From contig NZ_FNSV01000005.1 in assembly GCF_900105905.1 (NCBI RefSeq), positions 7,626,001-7,690,000 on the forward strand: a DNA stretch of 64,000 bases. Direction: 5' to 3'. Origin of the DNA: Rhodococcus koreensis. GTDB lineage: Bacteria > Actinomycetota > Actinomycetes > Mycobacteriales > Mycobacteriaceae. The notes beneath the pieces were generated by a model, which saw only the letters and a program-made list of their open reading frames with translations, did no database searches and was not told the DNA's origin. Shown piece after piece: positions 1 through 7,600 of the stretch (positions within the stretch are counted from its first letter, which is position 1; each line of letters begins with the position of its first letter). Position numbers and translations under genes: made by a program.

Positions 1-6
1 CGACCC

Positions 7-25
7 GCAGCCGAGCCCCGGCTGC
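7..25 (-). terminator. short hairpin after the acyl-CoA dehydrogenase gene
   Basis: Arms GCAGCCG and CGGCTGC (7 bp) enclose a 5-base loop about 20 bases past the stop codon of the leftward acyl-CoA dehydrogenase gene. No T-run follows, so a terminator role is only inferred from position. Confidence 0.3.
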
Positions 26-44
26 AGGTCGGCGGATGGCCGGG

Positions 45-1232
45 TCAGGGTCGACGCGAGGTCTCGAATGCGTCGGAGAACGCGTACCCGTCGAGCAGTC
101 GTCCCGCCGCCACCAGGTACTGGATCGTCGGCGTGCCCTCCTCGAGCCAATTGAGGCGGGCGTCCCGGTACAGGCGCTCGATCGGATGCGCACGCGTGTA
201 ACCGATGCCGCCATGGACGAGCAGCGCCCGGTCGGTAACCCGCCCGACTGCCTCGAGGCCGAACAGCTTGCACATACTGGCCTCGGCCGGAATCCGTTCG
301 CCCGCATCCCACTTCCTCGCCGCGTCCGCCAGGATGCCGCGCAGGGCGTAGACGTCGGTGGCCATCTCCGCCAGGTAGCGCTGGACCGCCTGCCGCGTGC
401 CGATCGGCTTGCCGAACGTGACGCGGCTCTTGGCGTGGGCGATCGACAGTTCGAGGGCGCGCTCGGAGGTACCGAGCGAACTTGCCGCGATGAAGACCCG
501 GCTGATCTCCAGGGCGCGTTCGAGATGCTCGTTGCCCTGCCCCTCGGCGCCGACGAGTGCGGTGGCGGGAACCCGGACGGAGTCGAGGGTGACGTGTCCG
601 TGCTCGGTGCCCTTGCAGCCCATCGTCTCGGGCAGTGCCGCGATCGACAGGCCTTCGGTGTCGCGGGGAACGAGGAACGCGGAGACTTCGCGGTCGGTCG
701 TCTTCGCGAACACGATGAAGTGAGACGCGATGTCCGAGTTGGTGATCAACCATTTCTCGCCGGTGATGACGTAGTCGTCGCCGTCTCGTACCGCGGTCGA
801 GCCGAGGTCGGCTCCGGTCCCGAATCCCGGCTCCGTGAGCGCGAACGCGACCGAATTCCGGCCCGTCGCCGCGCCCGGAAGCACCGCCGCCTTCTGCTGC
901 TCGTTCCCGATTTCGGAGAGCGCGTGGGCGAACGAGTTGTGCACGTGCACGATGACCCGCAGGCCGCCCTGCACCTTGGCGAACTCGGCGATGATCGGCA
1001 GGTACTGGGCGATCGAGAGTCCGCTGCCGCCGTACTCGCGGGGGACCAGCAGGCCGAGCGCGCCGATCCGGGTGAGGATCGGCATGACGATGTCGTGCGG
1101 AACCTGCTCGTCGTCCTCGATCAGCTGTTCCAGCGGATCGAGTTCGGACCAGATCGCTTCGAAGATGCGGTCCCGGAGGGTCAGGTACTCCGACTCCGGA
1201 ATTCCGGCCGAATGCGTGAGTGTCGCGGTCAT
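45..1232 (-). CDS. acyl-CoA dehydrogenase
   Basis: A 395-residue flavoenzyme of the acyl-CoA dehydrogenase family, which makes the alpha,beta double bond in acyl-CoA thioesters and passes electrons to ETF. The family's parts are in order: helical N-domain (about 1-125), the substrate/FAD strand with ALTEPGFGTGADLG (131-144), RVTFGKPIGTRQ (270-281), and GGIGYTRAHPIERLYRDAR (341-359), followed by EEGT (364-367), where the catalytic glutamate of the family lies. Length is typical. The ATG is preceded by a GAAGGGAAG ribosome-binding site. It is the downstream partner of the SDR gene on the same strand and lies opposite a permease and acyl-CoA ligase, suggesting a dedicated acid-degradation cluster. 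The substrate cannot be read from the sequence; glutaryl-, isovaleryl- or cyclic acyl-CoA are all possible. Confidence 0.92.
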   Translation of the reverse strand: MTATLTHSAGIPESEYLTLRDRIFEAIWSELDPLEQLIEDDEQVPHDIVMPILTRIGALGLLVPREYGGSGLSIAQYLPIIAEFAKVQGGLRVIVHVHNSFAHALSEIGNEQQKAAVLPGAATGRNSVAFALTEPGFGTGADLGSTAVRDGDDYVITGEKWLITNSDIASHFIVFAKTTDREVSAFLVPRDTEGLSIAALPETMGCKGTEHGHVTLDSVRVPATALVGAEGQGNEHLERALEISRVFIAASSLGTSERALELSIAHAKSRVTFGKPIGTRQAVQRYLAEMATDVYALRGILADAARKWDAGERIPAEASMCKLFGLEAVGRVTDRALLVHGGIGYTRAHPIERLYRDARLNWLEEGTPTIQYLVAAGRLLDGYAFSDAFETSRRP

Positions 1233-1275
1233 GGTGTTTCTTCCCTTCGTTGTGGGTCGTCACAGTCGTGGTGTG

Positions 1276-2019
1276 TCACAGCGCCCAGCCTCCGTCGACG
1301 GTGAGAACGGAGCCGGTGCAGAACGTGGCGTCTTCGCTGAGGAAGACTGCGGCCTTGGCGATTTCGTCGACGGTGCCGAATCGGCCCAGGACGGTGTCCT
1401 GTTCGATGCGCCTGCGCGCGGATGCGGGCACCGCGTCGGTCATGTCGGTGGCGACGAAGCCGGGGGCCAGGATGTTGACCCGGATGCCGTCACGGGCGAC
1501 CTCCTTCGCGAGCGATCGCCCGAAGCCGACCATCGCCGATTTCGCGCTCGCGTAGGCGGTGTCGCCGGGGTGACCGATCACGCCGACGACCGACGACACC
1601 AGAACGATGCTCGGTGACGTGCCGTTCGCGAGGTGGGGTAGCGCGGCCCGGGCGAGGGCGACGGTGCCGCGGAGGTTCGTCTCGATCACGCTCCACCAGG
1701 CGTCCGGTTTCGTCGCGTTGAGCCGTCCGCCCGACCACTGACCCGCATTCAGGATCAGCGAATCGAGGCGTCCCCAATGGGAGACGACGTGCTCCACCGC
1801 GGAGGTCGCCGTGGTGTCGTCGTGCAGGTCGAAGTGGATCGGTAGTACCTGATCAGGGGCGTTCGCGGTGAGCTTCTCGGCTTCGTCACGGCCGGTTCGG
1901 TACGTGCAACCCACCCGGCAGCCGCGCTGGGTCAGGCCGATGGTGACGGCGGCCCCGATGCCGCGGGAGCCGCCGGACACCAGTGCGACGCGGAGATCCT
2001 CGTTGTCGTTCTCGTTCAT
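1276..2019 (-). CDS. short-chain dehydrogenase/reductase (FabG-like)
   Basis: A 247-residue classical SDR that oxidises or reduces a hydroxyl/keto group with NAD(P). It shows the cofactor motif GGSRGIG (16-22), NAG (91-93), catalytic Ser142/143, Tyr156 and Lys160 (YASAK), and the PG motif after the active site (APGF). The frame stays open upstream to 2205, but the ATG at 2019 begins just before the first beta strand and gives the normal SDR length. It is transcribed leftward toward the acyl-CoA dehydrogenase 43 bases away and diverges from the permease gene. A 3-hydroxyacyl-CoA or alicyclic alcohol dehydrogenase step in the same catabolic route is a reasonable inference, not proven. Confidence 0.88.
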   Translation of the reverse strand: MNENDNEDLRVALVSGGSRGIGAAVTIGLTQRGCRVGCTYRTGRDEAEKLTANAPDQVLPIHFDLHDDTTATSAVEHVVSHWGRLDSLILNAGQWSGGRLNATKPDAWWSVIETNLRGTVALARAALPHLANGTSPSIVLVSSVVGVIGHPGDTAYASAKSAMVGFGRSLAKEVARDGIRVNILAPGFVATDMTDAVPASARRRIEQDTVLGRFGTVDEIAKAAVFLSEDATFCTGSVLTVDGGWAL

Positions 2020-2319
2020 GCCAGAAATGTACTGACCGATCCAAAAATAGTCCAGAGCTGTGGAAAAATTCGATGTAAATGCACTTAATGCTCGACTAAC
2101 ACGAGCGCCTTGAGGTTGGATCAATCGGTACAAAAATGCTTGCGGTCGACGCGGTGGCTGTGTTAAACCTGTGACTGCGGCCACACGGGGCGACGTCGCG
2201 GACACGAGGTCCGATCGGCGAACTCCGGACGAGGCCCGACCGCTCGATCACAACCGCGGTGGCACCGGGCTGGACAGGCAACCGCACCGCCCCACATCAG
2301 CAGCGATGGGAGATTCGAT
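2020..2319. other. divergent intergenic region
   Basis: 300 bases between the leftward SDR gene and the rightward permease gene. The left half (about 2035-2165) is clearly AT-richer than the surrounding genes and must hold both promoters. It carries the mirror-image repeat listed separately. The right half is GC-rich and ends in a GGGAG ribosome-binding site (2308-2312) before the permease ATG. No small gene is convincing here. Confidence 0.6.
2029..2131. promoter_or_regulatory. candidate operator pair (inverted 16-base repeat)
   Basis: GTACTGACCGATCCAA at 2029-2044 and TTGGATCAATCGGTAC at 2116-2131 are inverted copies agreeing at 13 of 16 positions. One copy sits close to the SDR start and the other toward the permease, in mirror orientation. 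That arrangement is typical of one regulator controlling two divergent promoters. No regulator gene is present in the cluster, so the binding protein is unknown. Confidence 0.4.
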
Positions 2320-3609
2320 ATGAGAGTCATCGACGACCTGGAGGTCACCCGGGTCGAACCCCGGAAGGTCGCGTTCGCGTCCTTCGTCGGAACCGCGATC
2401 GAGTGGTACGACTTCTTCATCTTCGGGACCGCGGCCGCCCTGATCTTCGGGAAGGCGTTCTTCCCGTCACTCAGTCCGCTGTCGGGGACACTCGCCGCGT
2501 TCGCGACGTTCGGCGTCGCGTTCGTGTCCCGTCCCGCCGGAGCCATCGTCTTCGGGCACTTCGGAGACCGCATCGGCCGCAAGAAGATGCTGGTGTTCTC
2601 CCTGGTGCTGATGGGGTCGTCGACCGTCGCCATCGGTCTGATCCCCACCTACGGCGCCATCGGTCTCGCGGCGCCCGTGCTGCTCGTCCTCGCGCGCCTT
2701 GCCCAGGGCTTCGCGGTCGGCGGAGAATGGGGCGGCGCGGTACTGATGGCGGTCGAACACGCACCGCGCGAGAAACGCGCGTTCTACGGCAGTTGGCCGC
2801 AAGCCGGCGTTCCCGCCGGACTCGTGCTCGCCACACTCGCGTTTCTCCTCGTCGAGCAGCTTCCGGAGGGCCAGGTGCAGGCGTGGGGTTGGCGGCTTCC
2901 GTTCCTGGCCAGCGCCGGGCTGGTCGCGGTCGGCATGTACGTGCGGTTGAAGGTCGTCGAATCGCCGGAATTCGAGAACGTCAAGCGCGACAAGAAGATT
3001 GCCGACTTCCCGATCCTCGCGGTGCTGCGGGGTGAGAAGCGCGCACTCGGCGTCGGGATACTCACCCAGGCCGCCTCACTCGTGCCCTTCTACCTCGTCA
3101 CCGTCTTCGTGCTGTCGTACGGCCCGAAGGAACTCGGCATCTCGCGGCAGACGATTCTGCTCAGCATCCTCGTCGCGTGCGTCCTCGACATCGTGTCCGT
3201 GCCCTACGCGTCGATGATCGCGGACCGGATCGGGACTCGGAAGATGCTGATCTACGGCTCCGTCTACATGGCCGCGATCGCGTACCCGTTCTTCTGGTTG
3301 CTGTCCACCGGCACGGGTGCCGCGGTGCTGCTGGCGATGATTCTGATCATCACCATCGGCCACGCCGTCACCTACTCCGCGGTCGCCGGATACGTCACCG
3401 GTCTGTTCCCTGCCGAGGTCCGGTACACGGGCGCGTCCGTCGCCTATCAGTTCGGCGGCGTCGTATTCAGCGCGCCGGCACCGTTCATCGCGGTGGCGAT
3501 CGCGGCCGAGACGGACGGTGCGTGGGCACTGGCCGCATACATCGCCGCGGCGTGCGCGATCACCGTCCTCGTTCTGACCCTGACGAAAACTGCAAAGGTG
3601 AACCACTGA
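2320..3609 (+). CDS. MFS permease, metabolite:H+ symporter (MHS) type
   Basis: A 429-residue, 12-helix integral membrane transporter. The N-terminal stretch GTAIEWYDFF (24-33) is the signature of the MHS/ShiA-ProP subfamily. The loop 2-3 motif GDRIGRKK (82-89) is the MFS motif A region. Family members import organic acids, shikimate-like or betaine-like compounds with protons. It overlaps the next gene, an acyl-CoA ligase, by one base (TGATG). Uptake followed by CoA activation of the same carboxylic acid is therefore the likely role. The start is the ATG behind GGGAG. The transported acid is not known. Confidence 0.88.
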   Translation: MRVIDDLEVTRVEPRKVAFASFVGTAIEWYDFFIFGTAAALIFGKAFFPSLSPLSGTLAAFATFGVAFVSRPAGAIVFGHFGDRIGRKKMLVFSLVLMGSSTVAIGLIPTYGAIGLAAPVLLVLARLAQGFAVGGEWGGAVLMAVEHAPREKRAFYGSWPQAGVPAGLVLATLAFLLVEQLPEGQVQAWGWRLPFLASAGLVAVGMYVRLKVVESPEFENVKRDKKIADFPILAVLRGEKRALGVGILTQAASLVPFYLVTVFVLSYGPKELGISRQTILLSILVACVLDIVSVPYASMIADRIGTRKMLIYGSVYMAAIAYPFFWLLSTGTGAAVLLAMILIITIGHAVTYSAVAGYVTGLFPAEVRYTGASVAYQFGGVVFSAPAPFIAVAIAAETDGAWALAAYIAAACAITVLVLTLTKTAKVNH

Positions 3610-5243
3610 TGTCTCTCGACGGACCCGCGTCGCCCGCACTCGCCGCTGCCTGGCAGGACATCGAATCCCTGCTGGACCGCGACCCGTTCGGCGGCGACTT
3701 CAACACGGCACACGAGATCTGCACCCGCTACGCCGCCGACCCGAATCGGGTGGCGCTGACCGTCCGGCACGAAGACGGGTCGGCCGACCGCTGGACGTAC
3801 TTCGAACTCGACCGTCTCGCCGCCAAGGCGGCACGGGTGTTCGCCCGAGCGGGCCTGAAGCGGGGAGACCGCGTCGGCGGACTGCTGTCCCGACAGGTCG
3901 AGAGTTGGATCACCGCGCTGGCGGTATGGCGATCCGGGCTGGTGTACGTGCCGTTGTTCGGCGGTTTCGCCCCGGACGCGATCGGTCTTCGACTCGACGC
4001 GGCAGGAGTCCGCGCGATCGTGGTCGATCGGCGGTACCGGCCGGCGCTCGCGGAGGCGCAGGCGACCCACGGACTCGACCCGGCCGTGTTCGTCGTCGGA
4101 GACGGCGCGGCCGGCGGGACCGACAAGTCGTTCTGGACCGAGGTCGACCTGGCGGCCGCCGACGGTCCGCTCGAGAAAACCGCACTGGGCGACACCGCCA
4201 CCCTGCTGTTCACCAGCGGAACATCCGGAACACCGAAGGCGTGCACCATGACCCACGCCACGTTCGTCTCGGTCATGCCCTACGTGAAGACCGTTCTCGG
4301 GGCCACCCGCGACAGCATCGTCTTCTCCACCTCGGACCCGGCGTGGGCGTTCGGACTGTTCAGCACGGGCGCCGCCGTCATGGCGCTGGGCGTGCCGCGG
4401 GTCTTGTACTCGGGGAAGTTCGTCCCCGAGGCCTGGCATCGCGTCATCAGGGAGGAGAAGGCGACGATCCTCACCACCGCGCCTGCTGCATTGCGGCGAC
4501 TGACGGCGACGTTCGCGCAGGAAGGTGTACCGGCGTCGCTCCGCACCGTCGCCGCTGCCGGTGAACCGCTGACCGCAGCGGTCGCCGCAGACTGGGCAGG
4601 CACCGGTGCACCCGCCGTGCGCAACGGATACGGACTGTCCGAGGTCGGCATGCTGCTCGGCGACACCCAGGGCACCGAAACGCGGTCCGTTCCCGGCTGG
4701 ATGTCCGCCGGGATCCTGGGTTTCGACACCTTCCTCGCCGACCGGGACGGCGAACCGGTGGCCGAGGGCCTGCCGGGATTGATCGCGGTACGGCAGCCCC
4801 GCCACCAGATGTCCAGCGGGTACGAGAACGCCCCCGAACTGTGGGCCGACCGCTGGCGCGGCGACGTGTTCCTCACCGAGGACCGCGCCGTCACCGACGC
4901 CGACGGGCGGTGGCAGATACTGGGCCGGGACGACGACATGATCATCGCGTCGGGACACAACATCAGCCCGGTGGAGGTCGAGAACGCGCTGCTGCAGCAC
5001 CCGGCGGTCGCGGACGCGGCGGCAGTCGCGTACGAAGATCCGGTCCGCGGCGGAGTGGTCCGGGCGGTCGTCGTCCGCGCGGACACCCCGGGTGACGACA
5101 GCGACCTCGTCACGCAACTGAAGCAACTCGTCGCGCAGCGCGTCGGGCCCTACGCGGCGCCGAAGGTCGTCGACTTCCGGCCCGACCTCCCACGCACCGA
5201 AGTCGGCAAGCTCCGCCGGGCGGCGGTCCGCGCACTCCCGTAG
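3609..5243 (+). CDS. AMP-dependent acyl-CoA ligase
   Basis: A 544-residue member of the ANL (acyl-CoA synthetase/luciferase) superfamily, which activates a carboxylate with ATP and CoA. It has the P-loop FTSGTSGTPK near residues 201-210, the GYGLSE motif, the hinge region GRDDDMI, the ASGHNISPVEVE motif, and the catalytic lysine in TEVGKLRR at the C-terminus. The ATG at 3609 overlaps the permease stop codon by one base, which fixes the start against a longer open frame beginning at 3177. With the permease it forms a two-gene uptake/activation unit. The acetate/propionate, medium-chain and aromatic acid branches of this family cannot be told apart by eye. Confidence 0.9.
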   Translation: MSLDGPASPALAAAWQDIESLLDRDPFGGDFNTAHEICTRYAADPNRVALTVRHEDGSADRWTYFELDRLAAKAARVFARAGLKRGDRVGGLLSRQVESWITALAVWRSGLVYVPLFGGFAPDAIGLRLDAAGVRAIVVDRRYRPALAEAQATHGLDPAVFVVGDGAAGGTDKSFWTEVDLAAADGPLEKTALGDTATLLFTSGTSGTPKACTMTHATFVSVMPYVKTVLGATRDSIVFSTSDPAWAFGLFSTGAAVMALGVPRVLYSGKFVPEAWHRVIREEKATILTTAPAALRRLTATFAQEGVPASLRTVAAAGEPLTAAVAADWAGTGAPAVRNGYGLSEVGMLLGDTQGTETRSVPGWMSAGILGFDTFLADRDGEPVAEGLPGLIAVRQPRHQMSSGYENAPELWADRWRGDVFLTEDRAVTDADGRWQILGRDDDMIIASGHNISPVEVENALLQHPAVADAAAVAYEDPVRGGVVRAVVVRADTPGDDSDLVTQLKQLVAQRVGPYAAPKVVDFRPDLPRTEVGKLRRAAVRALP

Positions 5244-5255
5244 GGCGGCTCCGCC

Positions 5256-5303
5256 GCCCGTGAGTGGTTAAGGAGTCCCTGCACTCGTTAACCACTCACG
5301 GGC
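5256..5303 (+). terminator. 16-bp hairpin, CCCGTGAGT family
   Basis: Perfect arms of 16 bp (GCCCGTGAGTGGTTAA at 5256-5271 and its complement at 5288-5303) enclose a 16-base loop that can itself pair GAGT with ACTC. It lies 13 bases after the ligase stop and just before the methyltransferase gene, so it probably ends the permease-ligase transcript. No T-run is present. The first ten stem bases recur at 14695-14740. Confidence 0.6.
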
Positions 5304-5324
5304 CGTAGGCCTAGGCTCTCCCTC

Positions 5325-6446
5325 ATGGAAACCGAGTTCGTCCGCTGGACCGAGGACGGCACCGAGCATTCGGCGGTGTGGCGGTCCACCAGCGGGGCGG
5401 CGCCCCCGAAGAAGATCAGGGTCGCCGACGACTCGATGACCGCCGACGAGGCCTACCGTCTGGCGTGCGAGGGGACGGCGCTGCTGTGGCGCGGTGATTT
5501 CCACAACGCCCGCCAGCTCGGCACGGCCGTCGCCGCCCGCACCGACCGCAAGGCCCGCAAGACGTCCACGGACCCGGCCACCGCGTTCCATCTGCACCGG
5601 CAGACACAGTCGCGGCGGGCAGGCATCCTCGGGATGCTGCTGGTGCCGTTCGACGCCGACCAGACCGTTCCGTTGCGCCGCGCCCCCGACGTGCGGCAGG
5701 CGGTGCTCGCGGCATACGGACCGACCGACCAGCCGACGGTCACCACGCTGCGGGATCTGCTCGGCGCGATCGGCGCCCACGAGTGGCAGAAAAAGGGCGT
5801 CGAGATCCCCGCCCTCGGTGCGCGCATCCACCCCGGCTACGGCGTGTTCTCACCGATTCGCGGCGAATACGTCGACCTCGTCGCCGATACCCCGCTGCCG
5901 TCGCTCGCGACAGCGTTCGACATCGGCACCGGCACCGGCGTGCTGGCGGCCGTCCTTGCGCACCGCGGTGTCGAGAAGGTGATCGCGACCGAACTCGACG
6001 CGAACGCGCTGGCATGCGCGCGGGCGAATCTGGACCGGCTCGACTACGCCGGTCGGGTGCAGGTCGTGGAAACGGATCTGTTCCCCGACGGCCGGGCGCC
6101 GTTGGTCGTGTGCAACCCGCCGTGGATCCCGGCCCGGCCCACCTCGCCCATCGAGTACGCGATCTACGACCCGGACAGCCGGATGCTCCGCGGATTCCTC
6201 GCCGGCCTGGCCGAGCACCTCGAACCCGGGGGAGAGGGCTGGCTCATCCTGTCCGACATCGCCGAGCACCTCGGACTGCGAACCCGCGAGGAATTGCTGA
6301 CCCTGATCGACGACGCCGGCCTCACCGTTCTCGGGCGGCGGGACGTGGCGCCCCGGCACGGCAAGGCCGCCGACCGCTCGGATGCGCTGCACGCCGCCCG
6401 CAAGCGGGAAGTGACGTCGCTGTGGCGGCTCGGCGCGCAGGACTGA
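5325..6446 (+). CDS. class I SAM-dependent methyltransferase, HemK/PrmC-like
   Basis: A 373-residue protein with an N-terminal domain of about 180 residues and a Rossmann methyltransferase domain. Motif I is DIGTGTG (199-205) and the acceptor motif is NPPW (264-267), the N/D-PP-Y/F/W signature of enzymes that methylate amide or amino nitrogens of Gln, Asn or nucleic acid bases. It is longer at the N-terminus than PrmC, and the extra domain is not one I recognise, so the substrate may be something other than a release factor. The ATG follows the CCCGTGAGT hairpin closely, and the gene stands alone as a transcription unit. Confidence 0.8.
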   Translation: METEFVRWTEDGTEHSAVWRSTSGAAPPKKIRVADDSMTADEAYRLACEGTALLWRGDFHNARQLGTAVAARTDRKARKTSTDPATAFHLHRQTQSRRAGILGMLLVPFDADQTVPLRRAPDVRQAVLAAYGPTDQPTVTTLRDLLGAIGAHEWQKKGVEIPALGARIHPGYGVFSPIRGEYVDLVADTPLPSLATAFDIGTGTGVLAAVLAHRGVEKVIATELDANALACARANLDRLDYAGRVQVVETDLFPDGRAPLVVCNPPWIPARPTSPIEYAIYDPDSRMLRGFLAGLAEHLEPGGEGWLILSDIAEHLGLRTREELLTLIDDAGLTVLGRRDVAPRHGKAADRSDALHAARKREVTSLWRLGAQD

Positions 6447-6734
6447 CGACCGCGACTGCGTGGTGTTCGGGCCGTACGACTCCGGCGTGACCCGCGGCGT
6501 CGACACGAGATCCGGGATCGCACACAACGGTTCGCCCGTCGCGCGATCGTAGGCGCCGTCACCGAGCAGCACCGGGAGGTGAGGGACACCGTCGTCACGC
6601 TCGTCGTCAGCCCGACCCGCGGCCGACGCGCCGCGATACATCCGATGCACGTACGGCGCCTGGCCCCGGGCGAACCCTGACCGTTGAAAACACGTCGGTG
6701 CGACCAGTCAGCATGTCCGCCATGACGATCAGCG

Positions 6735-7025
6735 TCAACGAACCCATTTCCACGGCTTGTCCCAGAGTCCGGGCGGCGGCACGAAGGGTAGCTGGCCCAA
6801 CTGTCCCGGCGGTGGGAAGAATGGCAGTTGGCCCAACTGTCCCGGCGGTGGGAAGAATGGCTGCTTCGCCGGTTGTCCGGGCGGTGGACCCAAGTCGGGT
6901 ACCGAGATGCCGGGTAGCGGCGGTGGCCACGGATCAGCATTTGCCGGAACGGCGCCGAGTCCCAGCGTGGTGAAGCCCAGCGCACCGGCGACCAGGGCAC
7001 GCGCCGCACTCGTTTTCAGATTCAT
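6735..7025 (-). CDS. small secreted Pro/Gly-repeat protein
   Basis: A 96-residue predicted exported protein. Residues 1-30 form a Sec signal peptide (basic N-terminus, hydrophobic core) ending in ANA before DPWPPP. The mature part is short and dominated by three 12-residue units of the form GQxxxxPFxPPP, then ends in GLWDKPWKWVR. The ATG at 7025 follows AGAAGGAG, so I prefer it to an upstream in-frame start at 7085. No enzyme motif is visible. Short Pro-rich exported proteins in this group may bind wall polymers or other proteins, but the function is unknown. Confidence 0.7.
   Translation of the reverse strand: MNLKTSAARALVAGALGFTTLGLGAVPANADPWPPPLPGISVPDLGPPPGQPAKQPFFPPPGQLGQLPFFPPPGQLGQLPFVPPPGLWDKPWKWVR
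6771..6878 (-). repeat. three tandem 36-base units
   Basis: Three adjacent 36-base units encode GQLGQLPFVPPP, GQLGQLPFFPPP and GQPAKQPFFPPP of the secreted protein. The first two units are nearly identical at DNA level, while the third has drifted. Recent internal duplication is the simplest reading. Confidence 0.85.
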
Positions 7026-7370
7026 CGTGACTCCTTCTGCGTCTGCTCGACCACTGGCTGTGGTGGGCAGACCACCGGTATGCACGCTTTAGTGTGCGCC
7101 TGTGCGCATTTTTGTGGGTTACGGATGGGATTGTTGCGAAGTGGCGGCACTACCGCGTTTCAGGGGCCTCAGCCGAGCGCGAAACCGTCGACAGCTGCCG
7201 CTGCCTACCGAAGCACAAGGCCCCCAGATGCTTGCACGGTGCGGTGGAGCCTGGTCTGGCGGTCGTGGGAATGGTGACTTCCGTGTTGCCGTCGAGCGTG
7301 GGAAGTGGGTAGAGCGGGCAGGCTTGTGCGCCTTTGTGGTTGCTGCAGCTACCAGAAAGGCGCACGGGCG
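7026..7370. other. intergenic region, no convincing gene
   Basis: 345 bases between the start of the secreted repeat protein and the 44-residue protein. Several short open frames exist, but none has a good ribosome-binding site or a protein-like composition. The only clear structures are the ribosome-binding site of the secreted protein (right next to its ATG) and the GTGCGCCTTT hairpin at 7326-7365. Confidence 0.5.
7326..7365. terminator. 18-bp hairpin, GTGCGCCTTT family (copy 1)
   Basis: Arms of 18 bases pair at 16 positions around the loop TGCA. The right arm, GCTACCAGAAAGGCGCAC, is identical to the right arm of the hairpin at 36310-36349, and the following GGGCG is also shared. It lies immediately past the stop codon of the leftward 44-residue gene and probably terminates that transcript. 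Confidence 0.6.
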
Positions 7371-7505
7371 CTAGCGCTTCTTGACGTGCGTGACGATTTC
7401 CGGATCGCTCTGTCCGTTCGTCTTCATCTTCTTGTCGGCGCGCTTCTCCTTCAGCGACTTGCCGGATTTCTTCGACATGGAATTGCGGGGCGATTTGTCA
7501 GCCAT
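7371..7505 (-). CDS. 44-residue lysine-rich protein
   Basis: A very short gene reading MADKSPRNSMSKKSGKSLKE at the N-terminus and ending HVKKR. About a quarter of its residues are lysine and there are no cysteines. It resembles a small basic protein (pattern MSKKSGKSxKEKRAxK) that I recall as widespread in mycobacteria and relatives. That recognition is from memory and unverified. Its high charge suggests nucleic acid or ribosome binding, which is inference only. A family hairpin follows the stop directly, and the TY-Chap-like gene lies upstream on the same strand 95 bases away. Confidence 0.7.
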   Translation of the reverse strand: MADKSPRNSMSKKSGKSLKEKRADKKMKTNGQSDPEIVTHVKKR

Positions 7506-7600
7506 GGACCATCCCTGAATGCGGAACCTGGACGGCTCCGATAGAGCCGACAGTACGCCATATCCCGGGAAACCCGGACCGATCGTCGAAACGGTCGCTT

